DNA of 21,218 nucleotides from a virus, in IMG/VR virus record IMGVR_UViG_3300006928_000124, positions 1 through 21,218 of that record, one strand, 5' to 3'. Numbering within the stretch: the first letter of the stretch is position 1; every line of letters begins with the position of its first letter. A program made the translations under genes and the position numbers. The notes under the pieces were generated by a model. The model saw only the letters and a list, made by a program, of their open reading frames with translations. It had not been told where the DNA came from and did not search any database. This document shows, piece after piece, positions 1 through 7,601 of the stretch.

Positions 1-642
1 ATCTATATCTGCTCTTTCATAATCATCATCAAGTACAGCCTGTAATTCTGCAGGAGATTTACCTGAAAGTAAAGCTGCTGTCTGTAAAGCTTCTTCGCTT
101 TCTCCTCCTGCCCATCCAAACTGATTTCTAAGTGAATTTCTAAAGCTGTTACTAAAATTTTGTTCTTCCTTACTACTTTTAAATTTATTTGGATTTACTG
201 TTCCCATGATATCATTAAGAAGCGAATCTTCCCAATCACTATAACTCATTGGATCTGTTTTAGTTATACCTCTTGCTGTTTCATCTACAGGCATAGAAAT
301 ATATGAAGCCGCATCAAAAGGTTTTGTTTCTAATTTTGCCTTTTTTTGACCCTCTTCTATTGAAAGTAGTACTTGATCTAATTTTTTTTCAGGTAAAGAA
401 GCTAACATCCTAATATCTTGTCGATTAAAATTCATTCCACTAAGTGTGGAAATTTTATCTTTTAGTTTGTTTCTCTCATCTCTACGTGCATTAAAAAGTG
501 TAGTACCTTGTTGAAACATAATATTGGCTCTTTCATCAATAATGTTTTGTCTTCTTTCTCTTGCTCTCTGTTGATCTAGTCTAACCTCTTGCCCTACTTT
601 TGCTAAAGCACCACTAGCAACTTCTCCCCAAATTATGCCCAT
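1..642 (-). CDS. Partial structural/internal virion protein candidate (N-terminal 214 residues)
   Basis: The frame opens with ATG at 642 and stays open for 214 codons to the left edge, so the C-terminus is missing. A GAGGA ribosome-binding site lies inside the end of the preceding gene, whose TAG stop is one base upstream. The protein starts MGIIWGEVASGALAK and continues with a charged, strongly helical stretch (residues about 18-75, rich in Arg, Gln and Glu) that looks like a coiled coil. A more mixed region follows with several Trp, Asp and Asn residues (about 125-190). I do not recognise the family. Its position at the end of the structural block, after the Gln/Ala-rich 720-aa protein, fits a large internal or ejection protein as found in short-tailed phages. 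That role is inferred from context only. Confidence 0.75.
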   Translation of the reverse strand, partial: MGIIWGEVASGALAKVGQEVRLDQQRARERRQNIIDERANIMFQQGTTLFNARRDERNKLKDKISTLSGMNFNRQDIRMLASLPEKKLDQVLLSIEEGQKKAKLETKPFDAASYISMPVDETARGITKTDPMSYSDWEDSLLNDIMGTVNPNKFKSSKEEQNFSNSFRNSLRNQFGWAGGESEEALQTAALLSGKSPAELQAVLDDDYERADID

Positions 643-643
643 T

Positions 644-1162
644 CTACATATCCTCTTCGTTTACTTTTTTAGCCATAAGACCACCAGAAGTTCTATCAAT
701 TGCATCTGTTAATCTATCTAGTTCTTCCTCATTGAACTCTTCTCTAATTTCTTCTGCTTCAGGTTCTTTAAAAGCACGTTCAATCATAAAACTATCTGGA
801 CTACCATCATCCTCTGAAGTTAATCCTTTTTTATATTCAATACCAGCATTATCTGCTACAGCAGTTATTAAATCAAATAATGATGGCGATATAATAATAG
901 CTGTATCAATACTGTGTAATCCCTCCATAACTCCAGCAAGCGTTATACTATCAACTAACTTTGCAGCAGGTAAACCTGACTCTAAAACTTCTAGCATATG
1001 TGCTGTTCTGTCTGCTGTACCTATTTGAGATACATAATATGTAAGAGCATCTTCTGGATCACTATATTTAGCAGGGGTTTCCCAAGGTCTTCCCTGTGGT
1101 TCTGTAGTCAAAGATTGGCCCGGAATAGGGGCAGTAAATTGTGCAGCATCGTGATCAAACAT
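644..1162 (-). CDS. Acidic 172-aa protein of unknown function
   Basis: The ATG at 1162 directly follows the TAA stop of the upstream gene (TAAATG), so the two are probably translationally coupled. The protein has no signal peptide or membrane segment. The N-terminal 30 residues are Pro/Gly/Thr-rich and look disordered. The middle (about 35-110) is predicted mixed helix with hydrophobic stretches such as IISPSLFDLITAVAD. The C-terminal 50 residues are very acidic (many Glu/Asp around EEIREEFNEEELDRL), typical of a helical assembly or chaperone-like tail. I do not recognise the family. Its place between the 153-aa protein and the partial left-edge gene suggests a small structural or morphogenesis protein of the internal-protein cluster. 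Confidence 0.8.
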   Translation of the reverse strand: MFDHDAAQFTAPIPGQSLTTEPQGRPWETPAKYSDPEDALTYYVSQIGTADRTAHMLEVLESGLPAAKLVDSITLAGVMEGLHSIDTAIIISPSLFDLITAVADNAGIEYKKGLTSEDDGSPDSFMIERAFKEPEAEEIREEFNEEELDRLTDAIDRTSGGLMAKKVNEEDM

Positions 1163-1624
1163 TTAAGCTACTCCTTCTTCTTCTGTAGGTATATTTGCAG
1201 CTTGAGCTAACTGTTGTTCAATTGCTCTTTTCACAGCACCATAAGCATTTTCAGGGGCAACTGCTGCTCCTGTAAACCCTTTAGGTTTGTCCATTAAACT
1301 AGATAAAAAATCTCCTGTTCTATCGTCATCTTTTCCTGCTGGTCTAGTTCCTGTTCTTTGTCTAGTTTTAGCTATAGCAGCACTTATTGATTGTACAGAT
1401 TTTGGAGGAAGTCCTGCTTTTTCTAATCCTTCACCAATAAGATCAAGACTAAGATCTTTGTTTTGCGACAAACTATTTACAAGCTTTTCCATATTACCTC
1501 CTTTTACGTATTCAGTAATTGCTGATGCTTGTTTTGCTCTAGGATTATTTTTATTAGAATTAGAGTATGCCTTTACTTCATCAAAATAACTAGATTTAGC
1601 TAGTGCTGTATGATTAACTGTCAT
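1163..1624 (-). CDS. Small helical 153-aa protein, function unknown
   Basis: The ATG at 1624 is preceded by a strong AAAGGAG ribosome-binding site in a 33-base gap after the 720-aa gene. The sequence is hydrophilic, with many Lys, Asn, Ser and Gln residues. It has helical stretches around residues 40-85 (a leucine-rich segment near LVNSLSQNKDLSLDLIGEGL) and a final Ala/Gln/Glu-rich helix (about 128-150). The central part, with RQRTGTRPAGKDDDRTGD, is probably a flexible linker. There are no catalytic motifs, Cys clusters or membrane segments. It belongs to the same transcription unit as the internal-protein candidate and the 172-aa protein. A role as a small virion or assembly protein is inference. 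Confidence 0.8.
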   Translation of the reverse strand: MTVNHTALAKSSYFDEVKAYSNSNKNNPRAKQASAITEYVKGGNMEKLVNSLSQNKDLSLDLIGEGLEKAGLPPKSVQSISAAIAKTRQRTGTRPAGKDDDRTGDFLSSLMDKPKGFTGAAVAPENAYGAVKRAIEQQLAQAANIPTEEEGVA

Positions 1625-1657
1625 TATTATCTCCTTTTAGTTTTTTGTATTAATTCT

Positions 1658-3820
1658 CTAGGGAAAAAGACCGCCAAGGAAACCTCCTATACCAGATTGA
1701 GGATTAAATACATCTTTTGCTAACGAGGACACTCCTGCTACAGCAAACGGAGCTATTATATCTCCTACAAAACCTGCTACATTTGCAGAATTTTGTCTAT
1801 CTGCAGTAAATTCTGCTAAGTCTCTATTTGCTCCTATATTAAGTCCAGCAAGTTGTAACCCTGCAACTCTATCTGCTTCATTTTCTGCAGATGTAAAAGC
1901 AAACTCAAGTAAATCTCTATACTCTTGCCAAAGATTATCGTATGCTTCATTGCTAATATCAAGTAAGTTTTGAGCATTGAATTGATTTTGAAAATTTAAA
2001 GCTGCTGTATCTGCAGTAGCAATTTGTCTACGCCATACTGCATTGCTTTGTTTAATTGCTAATTGATTACGAGCATTAAATTGATCTCTTTGATTAGCAA
2101 TTTCTGAATTAAACCTTTGAATTGCATTGACTTCACCTGTATTAAATTGATTTATAGCATTAGTTTGAGAAGTATTATTTTGTGCTACAGACGCAACAAG
2201 ATTAGCATAAAACTGATCTGTCTGTTGTTGATTAGTAGCATTTATTTGTCTTGCAGTATTTTCTGCTGCTGCATCGGTTAGAATACTTTGAATTTGAGTT
2301 TGAGAGTTAAACAAAGCTGCAGCTTGACTATTATCTAAATTTTTAGCATCTATCTGTAAAAAATTCTGTGCATTTTGTACTGCTGCTTGTTGCCTATTAT
2401 TTAAATTAGAAATATCCAGATTAGCTAATGCTGCAGCATTTGCCATTACAAGAGCTTGATTATTATTTAAGTTTGATAAATCTACTGTCTGAGCAAATTT
2501 AGCATTTTCTAAAGCAATTTGTTGATCTGCAGTAAAGTTTCTATTTGCAATGTCTGCTATATTAGCTGCATTTCTAACACGAGTTTGAAAAGCTTGGTCA
2601 AACTCTTGGTTTAAAAACTGTGCTCTGTACTGCCCTGTTAGCATAGCAGATTGTTGCCTGTTTGTCAAGTTCTGTGCTTCAAAAGAAGCGACTGTTCTTG
2701 CATCTGCTTGAGCTATTGGTAAGGAAGCTTCAAGAGCAGCTTGTACAATAGCTTGTCCTGCTATACTACTTGCGCCTAATCCTCTAGCTGAAAGTTTTTG
2801 TGTAGCTGCACGTACTGCACCTGAAGCCCAAAAAGGTACTTCTCCTTGTACAAACTGTTCAGATAGTATTGCAAGTTGTCCTTGAACTGTAGCAGCTAAA
2901 CTTGGATTAGCTTGAGCAGCTTGTAATGAAGGTTCTATAAAAGCTGCAGCTTGTACTGCTTGTTGGTTAGGACCAGAAATTTGTTCATTGGCTTGCAACA
3001 CTCTGTCCGTAGGAGCTTGAACTTGAGTAGCTTCAGCTTGTTGAGCAGCTTGTAAATTAGCTACTTGTGTTTGTGCTTGTTGTTGTGCTTCTATAGTTTG
3101 CGTAGGTGCAGCAAGTTGTTGTGCTTGTACTCCAGCTTGAGCTACAGCAGGTGCAGCTTGAGCAGCAGCTACTTGTGCTGCTTGTGTAGTTGTAGGAGCA
3201 GCAGTTTGTGCGATAGGTGCTTGAGCAGCATCTGTAATACTTAAATCTCTTGCTACTTGCCCTGTAGCTGGATCAATATTTTGCGATTGTTCAAAAGGAG
3301 TAAATGCCGCTTGAAATTGTGTACCAAAAGGAAGTGCAGGAGCATCAATTCTTCCTGATGTAATTTGCCCTATGTTTGGATTAGTAGCTTGTTGAGCAGT
3401 AACACCTGTAGTAGTACTTCCTGCAGTAGTAGTAGGAAGGTTAGTGCTAGGTATATCCGTAGGCGTAGCAGTAGTAGCTGCAGGTGTAGTTGTGGTAGGA
3501 GGAGTAGCTGCTTGTTGTTGTTGCTGCTGATTAAAAACAAATAAATTTTGAGCATTTACAGCTTCTGCTTGAGTGTTGTATATTGCCTCATTAAATCTAA
3601 ATTTTGACGTTCCCTGTCCAGAAGCTACTTGTTCTATGGGAGGAACAAATCCCCCTACAGCAAAGCTAGGAGTTTTATCTATATTTTGATTTTGTTCCTG
3701 AAGATATTTTTGTGCTAGGGTTGGATTTTGTTCTAAATACGCTGGAAATCCTGCCATATCCCCTTCATAGCCCATCTGTCTTGCTTTTTGAGCCAACATC
3801 TCTTGATTATAACCTACCAT
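1658..3820 (-). CDS. Gln/Ala-rich 720-aa internal virion (ejection-type) protein candidate
   Basis: The ATG at 3820 has an AAGGA ribosome-binding site about 9 bases upstream. The first 60 residues form a small helical region (MVGYNQEMLAQKARQMGYEG). Low-complexity sequence follows: a poly-Gln run near residue 99, a Thr/Pro/Ala-rich linker (about 105-150), then Ala/Gln-rich helix to about 310. Residues 320-640 are long amphipathic helix with few breaks and approximate 22-residue repeats containing NLNNxQA or NLDNSQA. The last 50 residues are Gly-rich with hydrophobic stretches (GFVGDIIAPFAVAGVSSLA), as seen in proteins that insert into or cross membranes. This composition matches internal core or DNA-ejection proteins of podoviruses. 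No peptidoglycan hydrolase motif is visible. The role is inferred from composition and genome position. Confidence 0.8.
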   Translation of the reverse strand: MVGYNQEMLAQKARQMGYEGDMAGFPAYLEQNPTLAQKYLQEQNQNIDKTPSFAVGGFVPPIEQVASGQGTSKFRFNEAIYNTQAEAVNAQNLFVFNQQQQQQAATPPTTTTPAATTATPTDIPSTNLPTTTAGSTTTGVTAQQATNPNIGQITSGRIDAPALPFGTQFQAAFTPFEQSQNIDPATGQVARDLSITDAAQAPIAQTAAPTTTQAAQVAAAQAAPAVAQAGVQAQQLAAPTQTIEAQQQAQTQVANLQAAQQAEATQVQAPTDRVLQANEQISGPNQQAVQAAAFIEPSLQAAQANPSLAATVQGQLAILSEQFVQGEVPFWASGAVRAATQKLSARGLGASSIAGQAIVQAALEASLPIAQADARTVASFEAQNLTNRQQSAMLTGQYRAQFLNQEFDQAFQTRVRNAANIADIANRNFTADQQIALENAKFAQTVDLSNLNNNQALVMANAAALANLDISNLNNRQQAAVQNAQNFLQIDAKNLDNSQAAALFNSQTQIQSILTDAAAENTARQINATNQQQTDQFYANLVASVAQNNTSQTNAINQFNTGEVNAIQRFNSEIANQRDQFNARNQLAIKQSNAVWRRQIATADTAALNFQNQFNAQNLLDISNEAYDNLWQEYRDLLEFAFTSAENEADRVAGLQLAGLNIGANRDLAEFTADRQNSANVAGFVGDIIAPFAVAGVSSLAKDVFNPQSGIGGFLGGLFP

Positions 3821-3842
3821 ATTGTTTTTTCCTTATTATATT

Positions 3843-4001
3843 TTAATCTTCTTTATTTTCATCAGCACTTTCAAGGCTCTTTATTTTTTGTTCAAGCTCT
3901 ATATTAAGTGCTGCAGAACTAGCAAGTTTATTAAATGCGTCATTTCTTTGCTCCATTAATACAGCAATAAGAGTTTTTGGGTTTATTTCTTGTGTAGACA
4001 T
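3843..4001 (-). CDS. 52-aa helical small protein
   Basis: This short gene fills most of the 216-base gap between the protease and the 720-aa gene. The ATG at 4001 is preceded by GAGG at a normal distance, and the TAA stop lies 22 bases before the next ATG. The peptide begins MSTQEINPKTLIAVLMEQRN and is almost wholly helical: a hydrophobic heptad-like half (residues 10-35), then a charged Glu/Lys/Asp tail ending ENKED. It has no Cys, no signal peptide and no membrane segment. Heptad spacing suggests oligomerisation. Position directly upstream of the internal virion protein candidate suggests a small chaperone or assembly partner for it, which is inference. I do not recognise a family. Confidence 0.7.
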   Translation of the reverse strand: MSTQEINPKTLIAVLMEQRNDAFNKLASSAALNIELEQKIKSLESADENKED

Positions 4002-4011
4002 ATTATACCTC

Positions 4012-4032
4012 TATAAAAGTTCTCCAAGTGCG
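4012..4032 (-). repeat. Short leader motif, copy 1 (second copy at 4889-4907)
   Basis: The leaders of the 52-aa gene and the protease gene share a motif that reads, on the minus strand, CTTGGAGAA followed closely by an A/T-rich TTTATA element and then the ribosome-binding site. The second copy is at 4889-4907 with a 2-base length difference. It could be a shared regulatory or RNA-processing element or a remnant of duplication. The exact match is only about 9-10 bases, so chance is possible. Confidence 0.3.
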
Positions 4033-4036
4033 TAAT

Positions 4037-4876
4037 TTATTTTATTTCTTGTTCTTCTTCTACTTCAGGCTCATCTCCTAAAATAAAGCCATAGCTATTA
4101 TCGCGTAGAAAAATTCTTATTTCAGATATGGGTCTAGACCAAGCCATATGACTAACAACATTTCCCCAACCATATGCAGATACCATACTTGGAACACCAA
4201 TCAATTCATATTTATGTCTAGGACTATATACATACAAGCTTCCTCCAGAATTTCCAAATATGATAGGTGCGCTGGCAAGATACAAGTCTCTTCCATCTTG
4301 ATCTCTAGAGTACCCTGCGAGAAGTCCCACAGTTGGAAACGGAGGTTTTCCAAGTCCTGCACCAACGGCATATACTGTTTGAAATATCCACGGTCCATCG
4401 TCCTCCCCTTCAGGATAAATATTTGCTACATACGGCATTTGTCTTTCATTGTCATTTATTTCTAAAAGAGCTAAATCTCTACCTTTATCGTATGCCACTA
4501 TATTTGCTAATCTTCCTACTGTACCAACTGCACTACTAAAATTATTATATTCCCATAAATCTATATTTACAGGTCTTCTAGTTTCAATCTCTATTCTTTC
4601 TTTTTTCTCAGAGTCCCACTCTTTTTTTATAATAACATTACTTTGTATTACATGATAGTTAGTAAGAACATAGCTTTTGTATTCTCGATTTTCATCTTGT
4701 TCTGAATAAATCACTGTTCCAGAACCAGACCCTGACCTACCAACTCTTACAAGAACAGTAGGATATAGCATTTCAATGTGTTCTTTTTCTGGAATAGTTC
4801 CTCTATCATTAGCAAAACTTGGTATTGCTATACACATAGAAATAATTAATGCAATCGTCAATATAAATTTATTCAT
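4037..4876 (-). CDS. Exported trypsin-like serine protease
   Basis: This is a 279-aa protein with a classical type I signal peptide: MNK, a hydrophobic core (residues 4-18) and probable cleavage after SFA at 22. The mature part is a chymotrypsin/HtrA-like protease domain with the full triad visible: His75 in LTNYHV, Asp134 in GRDLALLEI, and Ser210 in FGNSGGSLY. No PDZ domain follows; after the protease fold there is only a short acidic tail (EPEVEEEQEIK). The family cleaves peptide bonds by a serine nucleophile. The signal peptide places it in the periplasm or outside the cell, not in the cytoplasm where capsids assemble, so a prohead protease role is unlikely. The ATG at 4876 has AAAGG upstream. 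Possible roles are envelope remodelling, degradation of host surface proteins or fibre maturation, none provable here. Confidence 0.9.
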   Translation of the reverse strand: MNKFILTIALIISMCIAIPSFANDRGTIPEKEHIEMLYPTVLVRVGRSGSGSGTVIYSEQDENREYKSYVLTNYHVIQSNVIIKKEWDSEKKERIEIETRRPVNIDLWEYNNFSSAVGTVGRLANIVAYDKGRDLALLEINDNERQMPYVANIYPEGEDDGPWIFQTVYAVGAGLGKPPFPTVGLLAGYSRDQDGRDLYLASAPIIFGNSGGSLYVYSPRHKYELIGVPSMVSAYGWGNVVSHMAWSRPISEIRIFLRDNSYGFILGDEPEVEEEQEIK

Positions 4877-4930
4877 AATTTTACCTTTTATAAATTCTCC
4901 AAGCGAGGAAGTTGTTTTATATTTATTTTA

Positions 4931-5227
4931 TTATAATGGTTTATATCCATTATCAGCCATCCAAGTTCCTACATCTTCATTACTGTAAACACCATCTGAA
5001 CCTAAACTATCGCAAGGAATGTTTGCTCTAGTTTCATACACCTCTACAAAATGAGAATTTTCTAAATTTCCATATTGGTAAGATGCATATATATTTTCAC
5101 TATTTGGGTTTTGAGTAAATTTTAATCCTCTTTGAGCAACTTTATAAACAGTAACTGTTCCGTTTACAGTAACTTCAAGATTAGAAGTTGAACCATTAGC
5201 GTTGATATTTTCGTAAACATGTGACAT
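4931..5227 (-). CDS. 98-aa protein following the tail fibre, unknown function
   Basis: The ATG at 5227 has a clear AAGGAG site and lies only 10 bases after the stop of the fibre frame. The first half is predicted beta (NLEVTVNGTVTVYKVAQRG), and the second half contains aromatic and acidic residues with a single Cys and the ending GTWMADNGYKPL. No signal peptide or membrane helix is seen. Genes at this position, immediately after a fibre, often encode fibre-associated or fibre-assembly proteins, but no homology is recognised. The link to the fibre is inference from adjacency and co-transcription. Confidence 0.75.
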   Translation of the reverse strand: MSHVYENINANGSTSNLEVTVNGTVTVYKVAQRGLKFTQNPNSENIYASYQYGNLENSHFVEVYETRANIPCDSLGSDGVYSNEDVGTWMADNGYKPL

Positions 5228-5237
5228 TTATCTCTCC

Positions 5238-7598
5238 TTAATTTGATCTCATAGTAACAAACCATGCTGATGTAGCATGTGAACCAGAACCATAGGCTAA
5301 TTGTAAAGAACTACCTGAAGCGGAATAAGTTCTAGCTGGAGGGCTATTTTTAACAACAGAAGAAATTGTAGCAGGGGTTCCACCACTACTATGAAACAAA
5401 ACAAGATCCGTAAAAGTATTTGGATCACTTCCTCCAGTAACAACAGCTAAAAGTCCACTCACACCAGCAATAGTTACAGTAGCAATAGTGGTAGCACTTG
5501 TTCCTACAGTAGTTTTTTGATTAGCTATAATTTGTCCAGTATCTTTACCTTGGCATTTAATAAGATCATATTGCGTTCCTAAAGAAGCAGACTCTGGCCC
5601 AACTTTAAGAAACTCTGTGTTACCCGGATCACACCCTATTCCTACAGCATTATTAGCAGCATTAACTTTAAGCATACTGGTATTATCATTACTTTCAACT
5701 CTAAAATCTATGTCTGCTGAACCTTCATTAAATACTGTTTCTGCTGCTGCTAAGTGTATTAAATCTGCAGTAGTTGCATTTCCTATTGTTTTACCATCTG
5801 CTAGAACAAGGTCATCTGATATTGTTAATAATCCAGTAGAGCTAAGAGACATTTTTTCAGCAGCAGCTTCACTAGCCCCTGTTTTAAAACTTAACTTTGT
5901 AGCATTATTACTTGAACTAAAATCTCCTTCAGATACAGCAGCTATACCAGCAGCAACTAATATTGCATCTGTGCCTGTACCTTCATCTGGTGCTTGAAAA
6001 TCAATTTGTCCAATAACATCATCTTGAGCAATGTCTGTTTCACCAGTTTGTAGAGTTAGTACAAATGGGTTATTATCTCCAGTAGCTATGCTTTTTAAGA
6101 ACAAACCATCATCAGGGTCATGTGTTACAGTTACATCTTGGTCATTACCAAAATAAATTATACCTCCGTCTGCAAGAAATAAATCAGACCATTCAGCAGA
6201 TGCTGTACCTAATGAATCTCCATCAGCAGAAGATGGATCAGCAGAACTAGCTGCTTCAGCCCAAGATATATCTGTTCCATCAGAAGTTAATACATAGTTT
6301 GCAGAACCAGCAGCAAGGGCTGTTGGATCACCAGATGCATCACCAATAATAAGTTTACCTCTTGCCAAACCTGCCATCTTAGCAAGAGTTACAGCATTGT
6401 CTTGAATATCAGCAGTTTCAATTGTGTCGTTGGGAAGCAACGGAACTTGACTAAATGTTACTACGCCTGTAGAGGCAATAGTTATTGCATCGGCATCACT
6501 AGCAGAACCTATTGTACCACCATCTTTAATTAAAATGTCATCTACAAATGTAACTATACCAGTAGAGGCTACTGTTATTGCAGTAGCAGCAGAAGCTGAA
6601 CCTATTGTTCCACCATCTTTAATTAAGATGTCATCTTTAAAAGTTACAATACCTCCAGAGGAAACTGTCATAGCATCTGTAGCTGAAGTTACACCGATTG
6701 TACCTCCATCTTTAAATACAATATCATCTGCAACTGTAAGCAAACCAGCAGAACTTAAAGACATTTTTTCAGAAGCAAGTTCACTAGCAGCAGTTTTAAA
6801 ACTTAACTTTGTAGCGTTATTATCTGCTGCAAAATTACCTTCCGATACAGCCTCGATACCAGCAGCAACTAATACAGCATCTGTTCCTGCTCCTTCGTCT
6901 GGTGCTTGAAAGAAAATAGAACCAAGCACATCATTAACTGCAATATCATTGTCTCCTGCTTGAAAAGTAAGAGAAGGTTCTTTACCGTCACCTGTGCCTA
7001 CATGCTTGAGAATAAGTCCATCATCAGGAGCGTGTGTAAGTGTAATTTCTTGATCACTACCAAAATAAATAGCACTATTGTCTGCAAGATAGATATCATT
7101 CCATTCTGCACTAGTAGTACCAATATCCCTTGTTCCACTTCCATCAGGAACAATATTTGAACCTATACTAGTAAGATCTGTAGTTCCTATATATGTTTTA
7201 AGTCTAGAAGCTGCAGTTTTTCTGTTTGTTCCTCCTGCTCCATTATCAATTATAAACAGGTCAGCATCTACAATAGCTTCTCCAATATCTGTACCACCAT
7301 CTATGTCTAAAGCAGTTAAAGGAAACCCTCCAGCAGTTTGAACTAAAGTATTAACTCTAGATAAAGCAGCTTTTCTATTAGTACCTCCAGCACCATCATC
7401 TACAATGATTAAATCAGAAGTAGTTAAATCTGCCCCGATATCTGTAGCACCATCAATATCTAAATCAGCAAGTGGTACACCACCGTCAGGAAATACTGGA
7501 CTTTGAGAAAATGTAACTACACCAGTAGAACTGATAGCAATAGCATCTGTATCAGAAGCAGAACCTATATTACCTGCATCTGGTATTACAATATTTCC
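5238..7598 (-). CDS. Downstream part of tail fibre, continuous in frame after internal UGA
   Basis: From the UGA at 7599-7601 the same frame continues for 786 sense codons to TAA at 5238. For the first 223 codons there is no ATG, GTG or TTG; the first is a GTG at 6929, which lies inside a repeated 145-residue module and is therefore unlikely to be the real start. The sequence is low-Cys, Ala/Gly/Ser/Thr/Asp-rich beta repeats: two LDIDG-TDIG modules, two 145-residue modules, three plus one 31-residue units, then a distinct C-terminal domain (about the last 170 residues) with TTVGTSATTIATVTI and SAWFVTMRSN. This is typical of trimeric marine phage fibres in which the C-terminus binds the host. 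It would be made only by readthrough, or the gene is broken. Confidence 0.7.
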   Translation of the reverse strand, partial: GNIVIPDAGNIGSASDTDAIAISSTGVVTFSQSPVFPDGGVPLADLDIDGATDIGADLTTSDLIIVDDGAGGTNRKAALSRVNTLVQTAGGFPLTALDIDGGTDIGEAIVDADLFIIDNGAGGTNRKTAASRLKTYIGTTDLTSIGSNIVPDGSGTRDIGTTSAEWNDIYLADNSAIYFGSDQEITLTHAPDDGLILKHVGTGDGKEPSLTFQAGDNDIAVNDVLGSIFFQAPDEGAGTDAVLVAAGIEAVSEGNFAADNNATKLSFKTAASELASEKMSLSSAGLLTVADDIVFKDGGTIGVTSATDAMTVSSGGIVTFKDDILIKDGGTIGSASAATAITVASTGIVTFVDDILIKDGGTIGSASDADAITIASTGVVTFSQVPLLPNDTIETADIQDNAVTLAKMAGLARGKLIIGDASGDPTALAAGSANYVLTSDGTDISWAEAASSADPSSADGDSLGTASAEWSDLFLADGGIIYFGNDQDVTVTHDPDDGLFLKSIATGDNNPFVLTLQTGETDIAQDDVIGQIDFQAPDEGTGTDAILVAAGIAAVSEGDFSSSNNATKLSFKTGASEAAAEKMSLSSTGLLTISDDLVLADGKTIGNATTADLIHLAAAETVFNEGSADIDFRVESNDNTSMLKVNAANNAVGIGCDPGNTEFLKVGPESASLGTQYDLIKCQGKDTGQIIANQKTTVGTSATTIATVTIAGVSGLLAVVTGGSDPNTFTDLVLFHSSGGTPATISSVVKNSPPARTYSASGSSLQLAYGSGSHATSAWFVTMRSN
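5781..6215 (-). repeat. 145-codon fibre module, copy 2
   Basis: This unit begins SLGTASAEWSDLFLADG and ends LADGKTIG. It aligns without gaps over its whole 145 residues with copy 1 at 6693-7127. About two thirds of the residues are identical by eye, including FQAPDEG, LVAAGI and NNATKLSFKT. It is an intragenic duplication within the fibre. Confidence 0.9.
6453..6731 (-). repeat. Three tandem 31-codon fibre repeats
   Basis: Three consecutive units of exactly 31 residues share the pattern xDDIxxKDGGTIG, then a Ser/Ala/Thr-rich strand, then GxVTF. A fourth diverged unit (GNIVIPDAGNIGSAS through TGVVTF) starts right at the internal UGA codon (7599-7601) and has the same length if the UGA counts as its first position. 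These are shaft-like beta repeats. Confidence 0.9.
6693..7127 (-). repeat. 145-codon fibre module, copy 1
   Basis: This unit begins DIGTTSAEWNDIYLADN and ends FKDGGTIG. The first 66 of its 145 residues lie upstream of the GTG at 6929. Its full-length gapless match with copy 2 at 5781-6215 shows that the coding frame upstream of 6929 is real. Confidence 0.9.
7185..7475 (-). repeat. Two tandem LDIDG-TDIG modules (51 and 46 codons)
   Basis: Both units share LDIDGxTDIG, a DLxII(V/I)D(D/N)GAGGTNRK core and an xAxSRxxT end. The same motif style recurs in structural proteins of marine phages (from general knowledge). Both lie in the stretch after the UGA that lacks any start codon, which supports translation of that stretch. 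Confidence 0.85.
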
Positions 7599-7601
7599 TC
7601 A
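7599..7601 (-). other. In-frame UGA within the fibre reading frame
   Basis: The codons read ACT-ATG-ACT-ACA-TGA-GGA-AAT. UGA followed by G terminates the 312-aa N-terminal part, while the same frame continues open for 786 codons. A single base change to GGA would restore one protein of 1,099 residues. UGA is a true stop elsewhere in the window (portal end, 19500-19502), so genome-wide reassignment is unlikely. Readthrough, a nonsense mutation or a sequencing/assembly error remain possible. Confidence 0.85.

Noticed and set aside
5238-6929. A separate 563-aa gene starting with GTG at 6929.
   Set aside because: The GTG lies inside a 145-residue module whose first 66 residues are coded upstream in the same open frame, and no ribosome-binding site is seen before it.
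7599-7601. Genome-wide UGA reassignment to a sense codon.
   Set aside because: The portal gene ends with UGA followed by a different, overlapping gene, and no other in-frame UGA was found in the genes read here.
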